A stretch of DNA of 64,000 bases from Orobanche coerulescens. Taxonomy: Eukaryota > Streptophyta > Magnoliopsida > Lamiales > Orobanchaceae. Made by a program: the position numbers and the translations under genes. The notes beneath the pieces were generated by a model. It saw only the letters and a program-made list of their open reading frames with translations. It did no database searches and was not told the DNA's origin. Below are positions 34,727 through 46,370 of the stretch, piece by piece (within the stretch, counting starts at the first letter, position 1; each line of letters starts with the position of its first letter). Location of the stretch: positions 142,958,096 through 143,022,095 of the forward strand of contig CM065802.1 in NCBI GenBank assembly GCA_033398695.1, written 5' to 3'.

Positions 34727-35601
34727 GTGAAAGACACTGTTGGAGAGATGCTTGCTTCTCAAATTACTCCTGGTCTGCAGTTGATCAATGCCAAAATTGA
34801 CACTTTGCTACAGCGGAACATCCCTCAACCACCTCCTCCTACAAACAACAGAATGCCCCTTGGCATGTCTGACTGGATGCTTAGAATGGAGCAGCAATTA
34901 ACCACCCTGGTTGATGCTGGCAAAAAGGAGGAAGAAAGGTTTCAGGGGAAGGTAGCAAGCAGGGGGAAATTAGAGGAGCTCAAGAGATGAGGACCAAGAA
35001 GAGGCAAGATGTCCAAATGATCACTGCTGGGACATCTTCGGCAAAAAGGAAGGGAGAAGCTGAACTAGAGCAAGCTGAGGATCAGCCTGCAGTCAAAAGA
35101 AGGAGGATCAGAATTGGGGACCAGCCTACACTAGAATGGGAAGGCAGGGAGTTATAGAATGTTGAAGATTTTATTCCTATCGAAGCTTTACCTATGTGGG
35201 GAACTGCAAGGAAGAAGTTTATCAGAGATTTTTATATCTGGGAGTTACTCCAGGATAATAGTTGCTCCCCCCAGCAGATTTTTATTAACTTCATGGAGGA
35301 AGCACATCCAAATCTCTGGGCTGTCCTACTAAAACATGCAAAGGAATGTAATGCATACCCAATGATCCCTCCTTTCAGGCCTAAAGATCCTCCCACCTTG
35401 GAAAATGATGAATTGGATGAATTAGCACTTCAAAGGAAAATAAAGAAACTTTATGATGAGCATAAGTTCTCCTCACAAGAGGAACAAGACTTTGCTGCCC
35501 TCGTTGTCAGAAGGAAGTACGGTCTTGCCCCTGTCAAGATAAGGCCAATTGGAGCTAAGCCTATCAGACCTGCCAAGCAACCTATTCGAAGAGGCAGATG
35601 A
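34727..35601 (+). pseudogene. Extra 3' ORF of C1, C-terminal part
   Basis: Two pieces in different frames: 34727-34990 (KDTVGEMLASQI..., short helical) and 35194-35601 (135 residues, IRDFYIWELLQ, a conserved-looking helical block, and a basic tail RRGR before the stop). With the two upstream parts this makes a coding region of about 3.1 kb between pol and the 3' LTR. The family is not identified. Confidence 0.55.
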
Positions 35602-35824
35602 TTTGTATTCATTTTTTTATGAAAATTTTGTACTTGTAATTTTCGTGTAATTGTTTTGATCATTAAAGGCCATGTACTTGTAAAACAATACAAAAACTTT
35701 AATAAACAGTCTTTTAAATGACAATTCCCAGTTGTCTCAAAAATAAGACTAATTTTAGTTTGTCTCTTGCACTCAAGTGCAGACTTGTTCTTTTGAATAA
35801 TTTGCTTAAGTTTTGCCATCATCA

Positions 35825-35838
35825 AAATAGGGGGAATT
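35825..35838 (+). other. Polypurine tract of C1
   Basis: AAATAGGGGGAATT-type tract directly before the 3' LTR. Confidence 0.7.
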
Positions 35839-37140
35839 TATTAGGAATACTTGTTAGATTTTGATGATGTCATTAATGTAATTCAAATGTTTATTACTTG
35901 GCAAAATATAAAGAAGAACCAAATGAATATCTTCTATAGGTCAAAATAAGTTAGGCTCAAATCGGCTAAGTACAAAGGTACAGCTAAGTACATCAGATAA
36001 GTACAGCCGATTTAAGTCAGAGAAGTTCTGGTCAACAAAATTCATCACAGATGTTTGACCAGACTTCAGTCAAGTGACTTCAGACAAGTCATCTGATCAG
36101 ACGAGTCTCAAACAGTCACCATCAGAGAAGATGACTGTACATCAGCCAACTTGATCAGCCAAGTACTCCAGGTCCACGTCAGCATGCGTTGAAAAGTCAA
36201 ATATTATGGAAAGTCACATGCAAGCGTGAAGAGACAAATTGGAGAGATTCCCGCAAGGATATGAATTAAGTAATTCATCCAGACCCACCACTGAAGACTT
36301 TAATCTTATTGTATTTAAAATATTTGGCGCCTCACATGCAAAGTCTTCACAACGGTCTAAAGATGGAATAAAATATGGGAATCCAGCCTTGCAACGTTCA
36401 GAAAAATAAACAAAGAAGTCTATTTCTCCAACGGACGGATTTGTTAAAGGATTTGCAACGGCTATGAAGAATGCTCAAGGATCAACACCTATATATCCGA
36501 AGATTTGAAGTTGAGCAACAACGGTGCAAACAAAGATCTAAAGCAATCAAAGCAATCAAAAAGCGAACTATAGCATCGTGAAAAGAGCGGTACTCAAAGT
36601 TCATATTTGAAGAAGCTCTTAGTTGGAGAAGACAAAAACTCGTGTCTTTAATCCTGAGTTCGGGGTACTTCACTGGTTGAAGTTCAAGACTGTAAAGCAT
36701 CCAAGGATCGCGGATCAAGAGGTGCAAGGCAGTCAAGGGAGTTGTAACGGAAAGGATTTCCACTGGTTGGAAGCTGTTGTAATTGGTTGAATCACTGTAA
36801 TCTTTATCACTGGTTGACAATTATAGTGAATTCATCTCCAACTGGTTTGGAGAAAAGTGCATTAGTAGAAGATTACCTCACCTCTGAAACTACTATAACT
36901 TCCTGCATATTTTATTATTTTATAGCATCATACTTTAACTGCTGCATTCATTGTTAAGTGTTTCATTGGTAATTTATGTATTCGTCATCATCTGATTTCC
37001 GCACGTATTGAGTACAAACGACTCTAAGTCATTTGCATATCTATCAGATGAGAAACTTACTCTTCGTGAAAAAGAGTTTAAGAGTTTCAATAAGTCTATT
37101 CACCCCCCTAGACTTATTCCTGGATGACCTGTGACCTACA
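35839..37140 (+). repeat. 3' LTR of C1
   Basis: 1,302 bases, matching 12308-13636 with several percent substitutions and indels (for example a shorter U3 near 36125). It begins TA rather than TG; ends GACCTACA and is followed by TGTAT. Confidence 0.93.
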
Positions 37141-37231
37141 TGTATATGACTGTTAATTGATCCTTGTGGTACTTGGATGATTAAATTTTTTTAGTGTCAT
37201 CCAGTGTGTATTTTCTGGCCCAAATTCAACA
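37141..37231 (+). repeat. S1: right part of the probable solo copia LTR
   Basis: After the TGTAT duplication of C1 the sequence seems to be the end of the LTR that starts at 11309; it ends TTCAACA at 37231. 37232-37449 is AT-rich with nothing recognisable. Confidence 0.35.
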
Positions 37232-37449
37232 TTTTATTAATTAGATTGTGAATAATTTTGATAAAAATATTTAGTTTAGTTTTTTCAAAAGAATTGCTGG
37301 GACGACCATTAAAGAAACTTCTTTATTTACCAATTTTTTATTATACTTTATAAACTTCTTAACACTTTTTTTATCAGTTGTCGCAATAGTATGGACTGCT
37401 TTATTTTATCAAATATATTATTAATTTATAAATTAAAACATCAATCTAT

Positions 37450-37687
37450 GCTCAACAAGTTCATAGAGAGACTTCTTTAACAAGCAGACATGATCAGGAA
37501 ACTTCGGGTCCCGAAAACCTAAAGGTTGATGCATATACACAGTTTCCGAGAGGTTGCCATGAAGAAATGTATTCTTGACATCGAGCTGGTGTATGGGCCA
37601 AGAATGAAACAATGCAATGCTGAGAACTATGCGAATAGATGTCAGTTTGACTACCAGACTGAAAGTTTCTTCAGGCTCTATGGCGCT
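37450..37687 (-). pseudogene. C2: copia reverse transcriptase fragment
   Basis: On the minus strand: HQLDVKNTFLHGNLSETVYM, then HQPLGFRDPKFPDHVCLLKK, the RT core blocks of a copia element different from C1. It is cut at 37687 by T1. The integrase part of what looks like the same relic is at 43185-43875, in the order expected for a minus-strand copia element. Confidence 0.8.
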
Positions 37688-38580
37688 TGTTGTGCGGCGA
37701 TTTATACGCCTCGATGGCGATCGGCATGATGGTCAGGAGCCATCCAAAGAAGACAGACATTGGGCAAGCACCTAGCGATCGGCATCCAAGGCGATCGTCT
37801 GGCGATCGCCAATGATGTCTAACTGTAGATGATCATCCCATACTGCATGTGAATCCGACACCCGTCAAAGTCTTCGAAGACCGAATCTCGGATGTAGACC
37901 CACGTGCAGATCCAAAAAAGGCGCCGCGAGATAAGGCCTTTGACCCCAGTCTGTCACCAACCTCACACCTACCGACAGGCCCGCCGAAAGGTACAAGGTG
38001 GGTCCTCCCCAGACAGCGAATCAGGACGCGTGCAGGTTTCCCATTGGCTCGCACAGCTGGCTGCTAGCAGCAGCCTCGGACTTTAAGGGAACAGTCCCAC
38101 GTGACGGGATGATCGCCCACCTTATTCTAATATAGAAAACGGCAGTCGCCCGCGATCGCCGGAGAGGACCCAGCAACCTTGTCTCCTATAAATAGGAGGC
38201 ATCCAACAATGGCCAAAAGGGTGAAAAAATGTGCAGAGAGAGATACATTCCGAGAACAGTAGACTTACTGGAAAAACTCTTTCAGATATACAGAACACCA
38301 ACAGCAAGAACTCACAGAGCATCACATCTGGTTCTTCCGACAATCTTTACGCTCTATAGCTAAGATAACTAGAATCTTTACACTCATTGTAATAGATCCT
38401 AACATTAGTATTTGTACTTCAAAGTATTCATATTAATAACATCTCGCGAGAGCATTCAAGCCCGGGACTAACAACCCAAGCAAACCTTGTGTTATTTATT
38501 TTCCCACGGAAGTGTTCTCGCATTTGTTTGTTACTCGACCATTCCACCAATATCATCTCCAGATAATATTTTGGGTAACA
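37688..38580 (+). repeat. 5' LTR of T1
   Basis: 893 bases, TGTTGTGCGG...GGGTAACA. TATA box TATAAATA at 38187-38194. A degenerate primer site (TTGACGCTAGAAGGAGGGG) begins at 38585. Confidence 0.75.
37711..38194 (+). promoter_or_regulatory. GCGATCG palindromes upstream of T1 TATA box
   Basis: GCGATCG cores near 37716, 37773, 37791, 37803 (full palindrome GGCGATCGCC) and 38152, then the TATA box. Sparser than the arrays in G1 and S2. The first four recur in the 3' LTR near 42714-42752, with one changed. Confidence 0.5.
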
Positions 38581-39449
38581 ACGATTGACGCTAGAAGGAG
38601 GGGACAAGGTTGCTGGGTCCTCTCTAACTATAAATCTGTGGACACACTCGTGTGCCCTCAAAGTACATCATCTAACGTGATATACCCGGACAAGGCGACG
38701 CGTCCCTACCTCGTCACAACATATACCGTCGAAGGTCGCCATCTAACATGGCGACTCGAGGTAGAAAAGTGCCAACAAGCCGCGAACGTGGAGTCGAATA
38801 AACCAACGACGCCCCGTGCATGGACTCCTCCAGACTGAGACCGCTCATTTTTCGTTTAAATACAAGGCGGGCGCAGCCTAACGGAGGACCCTAACAATAA
38901 AGTAAGTCACGGGTCATACCTACGGATGGAATATCCCTCGCACATAAATACACGATTACGGAGATCAGTCCATCGAACTTAGCGACCGTGCACACAGCCG
39001 TCCTCCCTCAAAGAATCGGCAAAACTCAAGATAGCTCATCCAACACACTATTTCTGTTCCCTTACTTACACCAAATAAACAAAAACAAGGGGCAAAGTGG
39101 AGCTATTCCTGAAATGCGATCGGGAGGAAGGGACCATACATGATCGGCTTCGTTCAAACACACGCATGACGATCGGTTTTGCCCAAGAAATTTACAAGTG
39201 TATCAATACAATCGGATCCATTCAACATTCAAACAATCGATCGTACAAACAAGGCATCAGGTGAAATTGTGTAAACACTTGTGCAAATATGCAAACATTC
39301 AGAACAAACGATCGTACGGATAAAGAATCAGATGCAAAGAAGAAGTATTTCATTCCATTCAAAACGATCGTACTTACAAGCCCGAAGGCAATCCAGTAGA
39401 AAATTGGAAATTACAACGTAAAGGAAAACCGAATAAACTCCAACATCAT
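38581..39449 (+). other. Gene-free 5' internal region of T1
   Basis: Contains the degenerate primer site at 38585 and otherwise no recognisable gag, protease or RT on either strand. The repeated GGACAAGGTTGCTGGGTCCTC near 38605 is the inverted copy of a stretch in the LTR near 38165. Confidence 0.5.
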
Positions 39450-42107
39450 TCAGGCCACCCCGGACTGGCCTTCGCCTCCAGCAGGCGGATCGGCGCGCAC
39501 TTCCTCACCGGCTTCAGGATAAATAAGTTTATCCGAAAACGGATACCAGCTCAGATCAATCCCTAAGTTGGTGAGATCGAGGATTGGCAGGGAGAAGTCC
39601 GGATGCAAAGGATGCTCAAGTGCATAGGCTTTGAAGGTCTCCATCATAGTGCCGACCTCGATCCCTACCTTCTTGGCGGAACGGACAGCGTCGGCATAAG
39701 CCACATAGTAGGCGAACTCGCCGACGTACCCCACATTAAGGTAGGGATCGGTCTCGATCGCCTTTAACTGTTCCTTCACCCCCGCAGTCATCTTATCAGC
39801 ATCCGCAAGCTCGGCTGCCTTGGCGGCCATATCCCCTTTCGTCTTCTCTAGTTAACCATTGAGCCGATCTACTGTCGCCTACAGCCCAGTCACCTCCTCT
39901 TGTGAATCCGCGTGCAACCGACGAGCATCCGTTATCTAGTTGCGGAACCGATCGGCCACCTCCTTGGACCGCCCAAGCTCTTGCTTCATCCGATCGAGAT
40001 CTTGTTTGGCCCGTTAGGCCGTCTCAATATATTCTTTCTCCATGGACGCGATCCGGTTAGCGAACTCGGCATTCTGGTTCCGAGCAGCCTTGAGATCTTG
40101 ATGGAGACGAGCATTAGAGGGTCGCCCCTCATAATCCTTAGCAGCTTGGGCGGCCATCGTCGTCGCCTGGGGAGTCAGGGCGAGCGTCGCCTGCATGGCA
40201 TCTCCAGACCGCCGACGAGCAATCGCGTCGAGGTCGGTCATCCTGGCCTTAGGAAGAGCGGTGATGGCCCGGGATACATAAGAGGGAACGTTGAGAGGCT
40301 GGTGCGGAGACTTGCTCGCCAAAAAAATCCAACACCATCGGCGAGGTGTCCGGATCGGCAAGACAGATCATGCAACACAAACAAAAGGAAACAAGGGAGT
40401 TAGTATACATCCTACACAAATAACCTAACTCAGAAAGATCAAACCGGTCTTACCTGTTGACCAACTCAGGGTCGCGGCCGAAAAAGGGCTTGCCCCTAGG
40501 AGTTTCGGCTTCGGCAATCGCCGCGGTCTTCAGGAAGGCAGCTGATGGCCTGGACCCCTCCGCCATAGGAACAGCAGAGATAGGTGGCGCGGCAACCGAC
40601 GGCTCCATAATGGATACCTCCACATCAGCAGTTGGCAGGGACTCCTCCGGCCTCCTCCTCTTGCGGTTGTACTGGAGCTGTTCTTCCTCCCGAACTTCCG
40701 GCACCATAGTAGGTCTCACCGCAGGGACATGACGGGACGTCGTTGCTGGGGCACGACCCGTCTTCTTGCCCTGGTGAAGACGACCCAAAAGACCGGGATT
40801 CGACATTGAGATCTCTCTTGCTGGCTCGGCATACCGGGGAAAATGGATCTCTGTCAAAGAAAAATTTCAGACGAAGTTAGACATCTACTTCAATCAGACG
40901 ATCGTCATACAGGAAAGAGGAAGTAAAAATTCTTACCTGGAACCTTCAGGTGGCGAGGGAAGTGAAACAATCGAGCTCCCAACCGATAATGTTCGTGGCC
41001 GAGTGAGCGAACGTCGATGTAGGAGTCCGACAGACCGCGAATTCGCTCCCAGACGATCAAAAAATCAAAGGGGAGATCGCCGATCACTGTAACGAGGGAG
41101 CCTGCAAAAAGGAAACCAAATTAGATCAGTTCAAGGTGTATCTAAATAAAGGGAGAGTTAAAACCCTTACTCGGATTTCTCTCCCGAAAACTGGTGGGGA
41201 TCTCCAACTCTTCCTCCGGCTTATCGCTCAATGCCGACCTCTAGGCTCCGCCGACCCAGCACCACTTTGCCAGGTCGCCCCAAACCTTGTTCGGCACCCC
41301 AAGGACGACCCTACCCATGCGACCCTGGATATGGTAGCCGCCGATTGATCCCTTCTGCACGGTCAGCTTGAAAATATAGTTCATTTCTAGTGCAGAAGGC
41401 AGACGGAACAACCGATGACCGCCAAACAATGTCAATGAGCTGATAATCTGCAGCCAGGCGTTCGACGTCAACTGGAGCGGTGACACATTCCAGGCGTTCA
41501 GCAAATACGACATGGCGAACGGCAAGGGAAACCGCAATCCGGCCCCCATGATCATTTCATTGACAGCGACCATACCCTCGGGAGGCTGGTTGGCACGTTC
41601 GTTCTCCGAGGGAATGTGCAATGAAACATCAGAAGGAATGTAAAGTTTCTCCCTCCAGCGAATCAAATCTTTCCTGGTCGCCGAACTCCGGATCTGTCCA
41701 AGGTTCCATAAGGAATGGTCCGCGGACCGGAATGACGTCCGCTTCACGGGCTCATAGGGGTGGGCGGCAGAATATGCTTCGAAATCAAACTCGGGACATG
41801 GTCCTGCAATCCTCTACATAAGCTTAGCAAAATCTAAATAGGCGGGGCCGAACACGCTGTTCTGCCCCCAGTACAGCCTTACCTCTTCATCCTCATCCAC
41901 CAGCAAGCCCCTCTGCCTCGCCACCGCCGACCTCGCCACGTCAGCTTCATTGAAAATCTCTTCAATCTCCGCAGGTGCAATCCCCACACGAATGGCCTCG
42001 ACGGCCGTTTCCATATGAAGAACCACGGGGGTTTCTTCCCGGTCAGGCGAAGCCGTGGCGGCGGAAGAGCTACCGGCCTCGTATGTTTTAGATCCTCCTC
42101 CAGACAT
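39450..42107 (-). pseudogene. Antisense ORF (aORF) of T1, four exons
   Basis: Minus-strand gene starting at ATG 42107. Proposed exons: 42107-41171, 41101-40937, 40850-40454, 40314-39450. The introns (69, 86 and 139 bases) have GT...AG ends, and the reading phase is kept across each junction, which is strong internal support for the first two. The protein has an acidic start, a globular part in exons 1 and 2 (GLRFPLPFAMSYLLNAWNVS) typical of the putative gypsy-type transposon domain, a basic nuclear-signal-like RKRRRPEE in exon 3, and a coiled coil in exon 4. Six in-frame stops (41814, 41241, near 40014 and three up to about 39850) break it; each is one C-to-T step from a Gln codon. Function in Tat elements is unknown. 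Confidence 0.72.
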
Positions 42108-42250
42108 GCTCTTAAAAGTAAAGGGAGAAAGAAAATTTTGGTTCTTACCTAGAAAGAAAGACGGTCGGCACAAGGAGCTTCAGAGAAATTCGGCAGTCTT
42201 CGTCTAAAATGCAAAGGCGCATAAAGAGTTGAACTGAAATGGACCTAGCC

Positions 42251-42443
42251 CTTTTTATAGGCTGGAGCAGGGGCCTTTGTGAAAACAGGCGGAATCCCAG
42301 GGGCTGGAGTGCAACCGTCGGGGGGAGGGGGGGACACATTAAATGCAGCCCTCGAAACCCGCGTACGCGTCATTTCGAGGGCACGCCAGATGACAAGTCT
42401 GACAAAACCGTTGGACTCCCCCAACGATAGCGCGACACGTGTC
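42251..42443 (-). promoter_or_regulatory. Promoter of the T1 antisense ORF
   Basis: Minus-strand CTATAAAAAG at 42251-42260, about 145 bases before the ATG, and a palindromic G-box GACACGTGTC at 42434-42443 upstream of it. G-boxes bind plant bZIP/bHLH factors; the role here is inferred. Confidence 0.5.
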
Positions 42444-42625
42444 CCTGCAACGTTTCAAGAGCCCACCTCCATTTACCGCTATTTCCATCGCCTAAAAAGA
42501 TCGTCTGGATTCGAAATCAGATCGTCCTTGTCATAAACATACGAGTCAATTGTCTAGAACAAAGCGATCGCCAGTAGTGCCACCTCACCCTATGTTTTCA
42601 ACATCGGAGCAATCTGGGGGGCAAT

Positions 42626-43018
42626 TGTTGTGCGGCGATTTATACGCCTCGATGGCGATTGGCATGATGGTCAGGAGCCAGCCAAAGAAGACAGACGCTG
42701 GGCAAGCACCTAGCGATCGGCGTCCAAGGCGATCGTCTGGCGATCGCCAATGATGTCTGACTGTAGACGATCGTCCCATACTGCATGTGAATCCGACACC
42801 CATCAAAGTCTTTGAAGACCGAATCTCGGACGTAGACCCACGTGCAGATCCACAAAAGGCACCGCGAGATAAGGCCTTTGACCCCAGCCTGTCACCAACT
42901 TCACACCTACTGACAGGCCTGCCGAAAGGTACAAGGTGGGTCCTCCCCAGACAGTGACTCAGGACGCGTGCAGGTTTCCCATTGGCTCGCACAGCTGGCT
43001 GCCAGCAGCAGCCTCGAA
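42626..43018 (+). repeat. 3' LTR of T1, truncated
   Basis: Matches the first 393 or so bases of the 5' LTR with few changes, then diverges at about 43018, before the TATA box. A polypurine tract (TCTGGGGGGCAAT, 42613-42625) precedes it. Confidence 0.75.
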
Positions 43019-43184
43019 CTTTCGACTTATTTATGGAGCGGATGTACGTTCGACTTTCCCATTTTGAGGAGATGTGCGAGGGCCCGTCCGATAGCCGCAA
43101 GAAAAGTGAAGAAATGAGTAAAAACGGGCTGCCAGGCCTTATATAGCCGGTCACTGCCGGACACTTACGGCCGTTTCACATTGT
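43019..43184. other. Unassigned insert between T1 and C2
   Basis: Not part of the T1 LTR and not copia. On the minus strand it has GGCTATATAAGG near 43137-43148, so it may be a promoter piece of another LTR. Confidence 0.35.
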
Positions 43185-43875
43185 AAATTTTTCAATGGAC
43201 CTTTCGAATTGGGTTTTGATAAAAGCATGGAATGTGGTAAAAAGAGAATAAACTTGAGAGTTTTTAGAGATGGGAAAAGTCCACAAAGATTTACTTAAAT
43301 CATCAAGCAATGGCACATAGTAAATATGCCCACTAGAGCTAGCTACAAGTGATGTTCAAAGATCACTATGAACTATATCAAAAGGAAAAGCAGTGAATGA
43401 CATCGAATCATAAATGGGTAACTTAATTTGTTTTCCCAACGAACAAGAGGAACAAAGAAAAATTTTGGTCATATTACATTAAGCAAAATGCTTGCTACAA
43501 AGAGAACGTAAAAATTGGCTCTCGGATGTCGTAGACGACTATCCCATAAATCAGGAGAAAAAGCAGTAAAAGCGGAATGAGACTTTAAAGGTGGAGTCCG
43601 TGTGATAGTGGAGAGTAGATAGAGGTCACCTCTACTGTCACATCTCATCATTTTATTCCCCATCAGTAAATCCTTCACACAAAAACCAAACAGGTCAAAT
43701 CCCACAGAACCCAAGTTGTCAATGGTAAATTTTCGGACAGAGATGATGTTTTTAATGAGCGTGGGTGCATGCAAAACATTTTTCAAGGTGGGGGAGGAGG
43801 GGGGTGGATGGTAAAAAGTAGTATTCCTGTAACCGTAAATTGGAATTAAATTCCCATTACCAACAACAATGTAAT
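43185..43875 (-). pseudogene. C2: copia protease end and integrase fragment
   Basis: On the minus strand: LKNVLHAPTLIKNIISVRKF, RCDSRGDLYLLST, RLRHPRANF (zinc domain) and further on an integrase core start in shifted frames (about 43200-43400, DIVHSDLW-like and a DDLSK block). Several frameshifts and stops. C3 is inserted at its start side (43876). Confidence 0.78.
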
Positions 43876-45148
43876 TGTTGGGAAAATATTTCTGTTTTGA
43901 TAATTGCCAACATACAGCAAGATAGTCTCAAAGGAGTCAGAATTCTGTTAAGTATGGAAGCTGTTAGGACTGTCCATATAGTTCTCCCTACAGCAAAGCG
44001 ATCTTATACAGTCTATCTTACAGAGTCCTCATCATACAGAAAAGAGACTTAAAGCGTTGGATACAGCATACAGGCAAAAGATGTTTTACTTAGGAATAGT
44101 AAAACATATCCAACAGGACTGAACAAAAGAAGCTTTAAACCGTTGTGAGATAAATATTGTTATTCATAAAGTATTCACGGTTAAAACAGCATTTATTGCT
44201 GATAGGACAACATTTAATGCAGCCGGAGAGAGACAAGTCTGAATGCTCTGAAGAGCATTTAATGCAAAGACAGAAAGGATGTTTGAAGCATTAAATGCGA
44301 TCTGCTTTAATTCAAACATTCAGTAGCCGCCAATCAAGAGACAGACGTCAACATCTCACCAACCAACAATGGCTACATTTATAACAAATAAAATTCCAAG
44401 GTTATAAATAGCCCCAAGCAAGAGGACTTCACAGTCACAGTATTCATTATCGCGAAAGCTCTAACAGATTACTCTGACATTCTAGCGATTACAAAGAAGT
44501 ATATTTCCTGAGCATACAGCAGTATCTAAGTGAAGAAATATACTATGTCCTCAACACAAACATCACAGCATACATCGATCGTTCTTCAAAGATAAAGCTG
44601 ATGTTTGAAGATTTGTTGTACCCTTTACCATTGAGATTATCATTAGCCCATTGTGGACTAAGGATCCTTGTGTATTCTAACCTGTATGGGAAGAATAACA
44701 TTGAAGACGAAGCTTCGATCTTTGTGAGAAGAAGCGAGTCGAAAGAGATCAAGCCAATCTATGCGAATGTCCCAAAGCTACAGTCCCTGTATAAATCTGT
44801 GTGAATGATACAGAGACAAGTTTAGTTAAAGTCACGTAGTTGTGACATAGTGATTTTAATAAACTCTGTACTCCTGTGTGTAGGACCATTGGACGTAGAG
44901 GGGTTTACCTCGAATCACTTTAAACTATTTGTTATTTACTTTCTATCTTTACTTTTTTCAGTCTATTGTGATTTATCTAGTATACACTGTTAAAGCTTGT
45001 ACGCATCAAGCAAATAGGAGAACACATAATTGTTGTATTTACAGCAACTCACACAACATACTTCCGTTACGCAAATTAACTTCAAAAAACGTACATCTTA
45101 TTGTACTTTTACTTCCTAAGTTATTTATTGTATACTTAGTGACCAACA
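43876..45148 (+). repeat. 5' LTR of C3
   Basis: 1,273 bases, TGTTGGGAAAAT...AGTGACCAACA, TATA box TATAAATA at 44403-44410. An inverted, partial copy lies at 52850-53660. Confidence 0.85.
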
Positions 45149-45150
45149 AG

Positions 45151-45163
45151 TGGTATCAAAGAG
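45151..45163 (+). other. Primer binding site of C3
   Basis: TGGTATCAAAGAG, two bases after the LTR; one mismatch to the initiator tRNA-Met complement. Confidence 0.75.
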
Positions 45164-45278
45164 GTTTATTCTAAAAGGAATCAGTCGATTTTTAACTAAG
45201 TCAGATCCACAAATCACTAGCCTTTGAAAACTGTATCAAATTTTCATCATCTTCCCTATTCCTTAAATGTATACCTCT

Positions 45279-46053
45279 ATGATAAACAAGGTTCCTATGT
45301 TCTCTATTAATGAGTATGATGACTGAAGAATTAGGATGGAAGCTCGTCTTGCAGCCATGCACGAGGAGATGATATTCGTCATCTAAGAAGGTCCAACAAA
45401 AGATAATGAAGGTTAGTTCTGCGCCAAGGATAGAAGGGCTACCTCATGCTGAAATGCTCGAGAAGGAGCGAGAGCCATGAACAGCTGACAATCGCAAGCG
45501 TGCAAACCTTGATAATGTAGCTAATAATACACTGTTTGTCACTCTCGATAAAGGCACATTCTCAAAGGTAAAGAGCTGTAAGACAGCTAAGGAAATCTGG
45601 GAGAAACTCAAGCTTATTTGCGAGGGTACTGAGCTCTTGAAAGAAAATAAAATTTACAAACTTACTAGCAATTTGAATCTTTTGAAATGAAATCTTCCGA
45701 AACGTTTGAGGAGCTTGACCTCAAATTCACTGGCATTGTCGATGAACTTGAAGCATTGGGTAAAGTGAATACCCAAAAGGAGAAAAAATTAAAAATCTTT
45801 AGATCACTCCCTACACCAATGCGAGTATCCTGTAATCTTAATGATATTTCCACCTTTGACCTCTTCTATGACCTCAAAGCCTTTGAGTATGATATTGACA
45901 GGAGAGAAAAGGCCGAACAGCCACCTGCCAAGACTACAGCATTGGCCGCTGTATCTGATAGAAGACACAGTTCTGCACCCAGCACATCCAAATCCGCACA
46001 CATGATAGTAGACAGTGATGATGACATCCTGTCACAAGATGAAATGGCCCTGC
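45279..46053 (+). pseudogene. gag of C3, N-terminal part
   Basis: Begins at ATG 45279 (IN-EYDD, the copia Gag start) with stops and a shift in the first 400 bases; from 45687 an open stretch with the KEIWEKLKL-like block just upstream and a Gag middle region (LEALGKVNTQKEKKLKIFRSLP). Broken by the S2 insertion at 46053/46054. Confidence 0.78.
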
Positions 46054-46370
46054 TGTATTAAACCAACCCTTACCTCAATTCACACATCGTATTCTCAAGT
46101 GATGAATGAATTCGAAATAATCATCTGTACTATATTCAAACATTGCCAAGATCCCCGAAAACATAAATACATCTCAAATGCGGAGTAATCTGTCCATGAC
46201 CAATCCTGTCTGCTGGGTCGCATAATCGGACCCCAATTCTGATAAAACCGATATCACACGGTACATCTGTAAACCATCTGTCCCGAGACAATGGCAAGTC
46301 CCGGATATCAATACAAAGCATGAATGCTAACACAATCAATAATGATAAACAACCAATGCATCAGAACGAG

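Larger units (their letters stand above)
12308..37140 (+). mobile_element. C1: SIRE-like copia element, interrupted by G2
   Basis: Copia order gag, protease, integrase, reverse transcriptase, RNase H in one reading frame, then a 3-kb extra coding region before the 3' LTR, as in the SIRE/Maximus lineage. LTRs at 12308-13636 and 35839-37140; perfect target duplication TGTAT at 12303-12307 and 37141-37145. G2 sits inside gag (14847-27656). The 3' LTR begins TA instead of TG. The two LTRs differ by several percent plus indels, so this copy is older than G2. Its gag-pol carries nine stop codons. Confidence 0.92.
37688..43018 (+). mobile_element. T1: Tat-like gypsy element with only an antisense gene
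   Basis: Direct repeats starting TGTTGTGCGGCG at 37688 and 42626 define LTRs; a polypurine tract precedes the second. The 4-kb internal region lacks gag and pol but has a minus-strand coding region next to the 3' LTR. Tat-lineage elements (Retand/Grande type) are known to carry such an antisense ORF between pol and the 3' LTR, so T1 is read as a deletion derivative. The 3' LTR is truncated, so the target duplication cannot be tested; the left flank is GCGCT. Confidence 0.75.

Noticed and set aside
34129..34737. Ser/Phe-rich minus-strand frame of 202 codons
   Set aside because: Complement of the Glu/Lys repeat in the extra ORF of C1; composition follows from the repeat.
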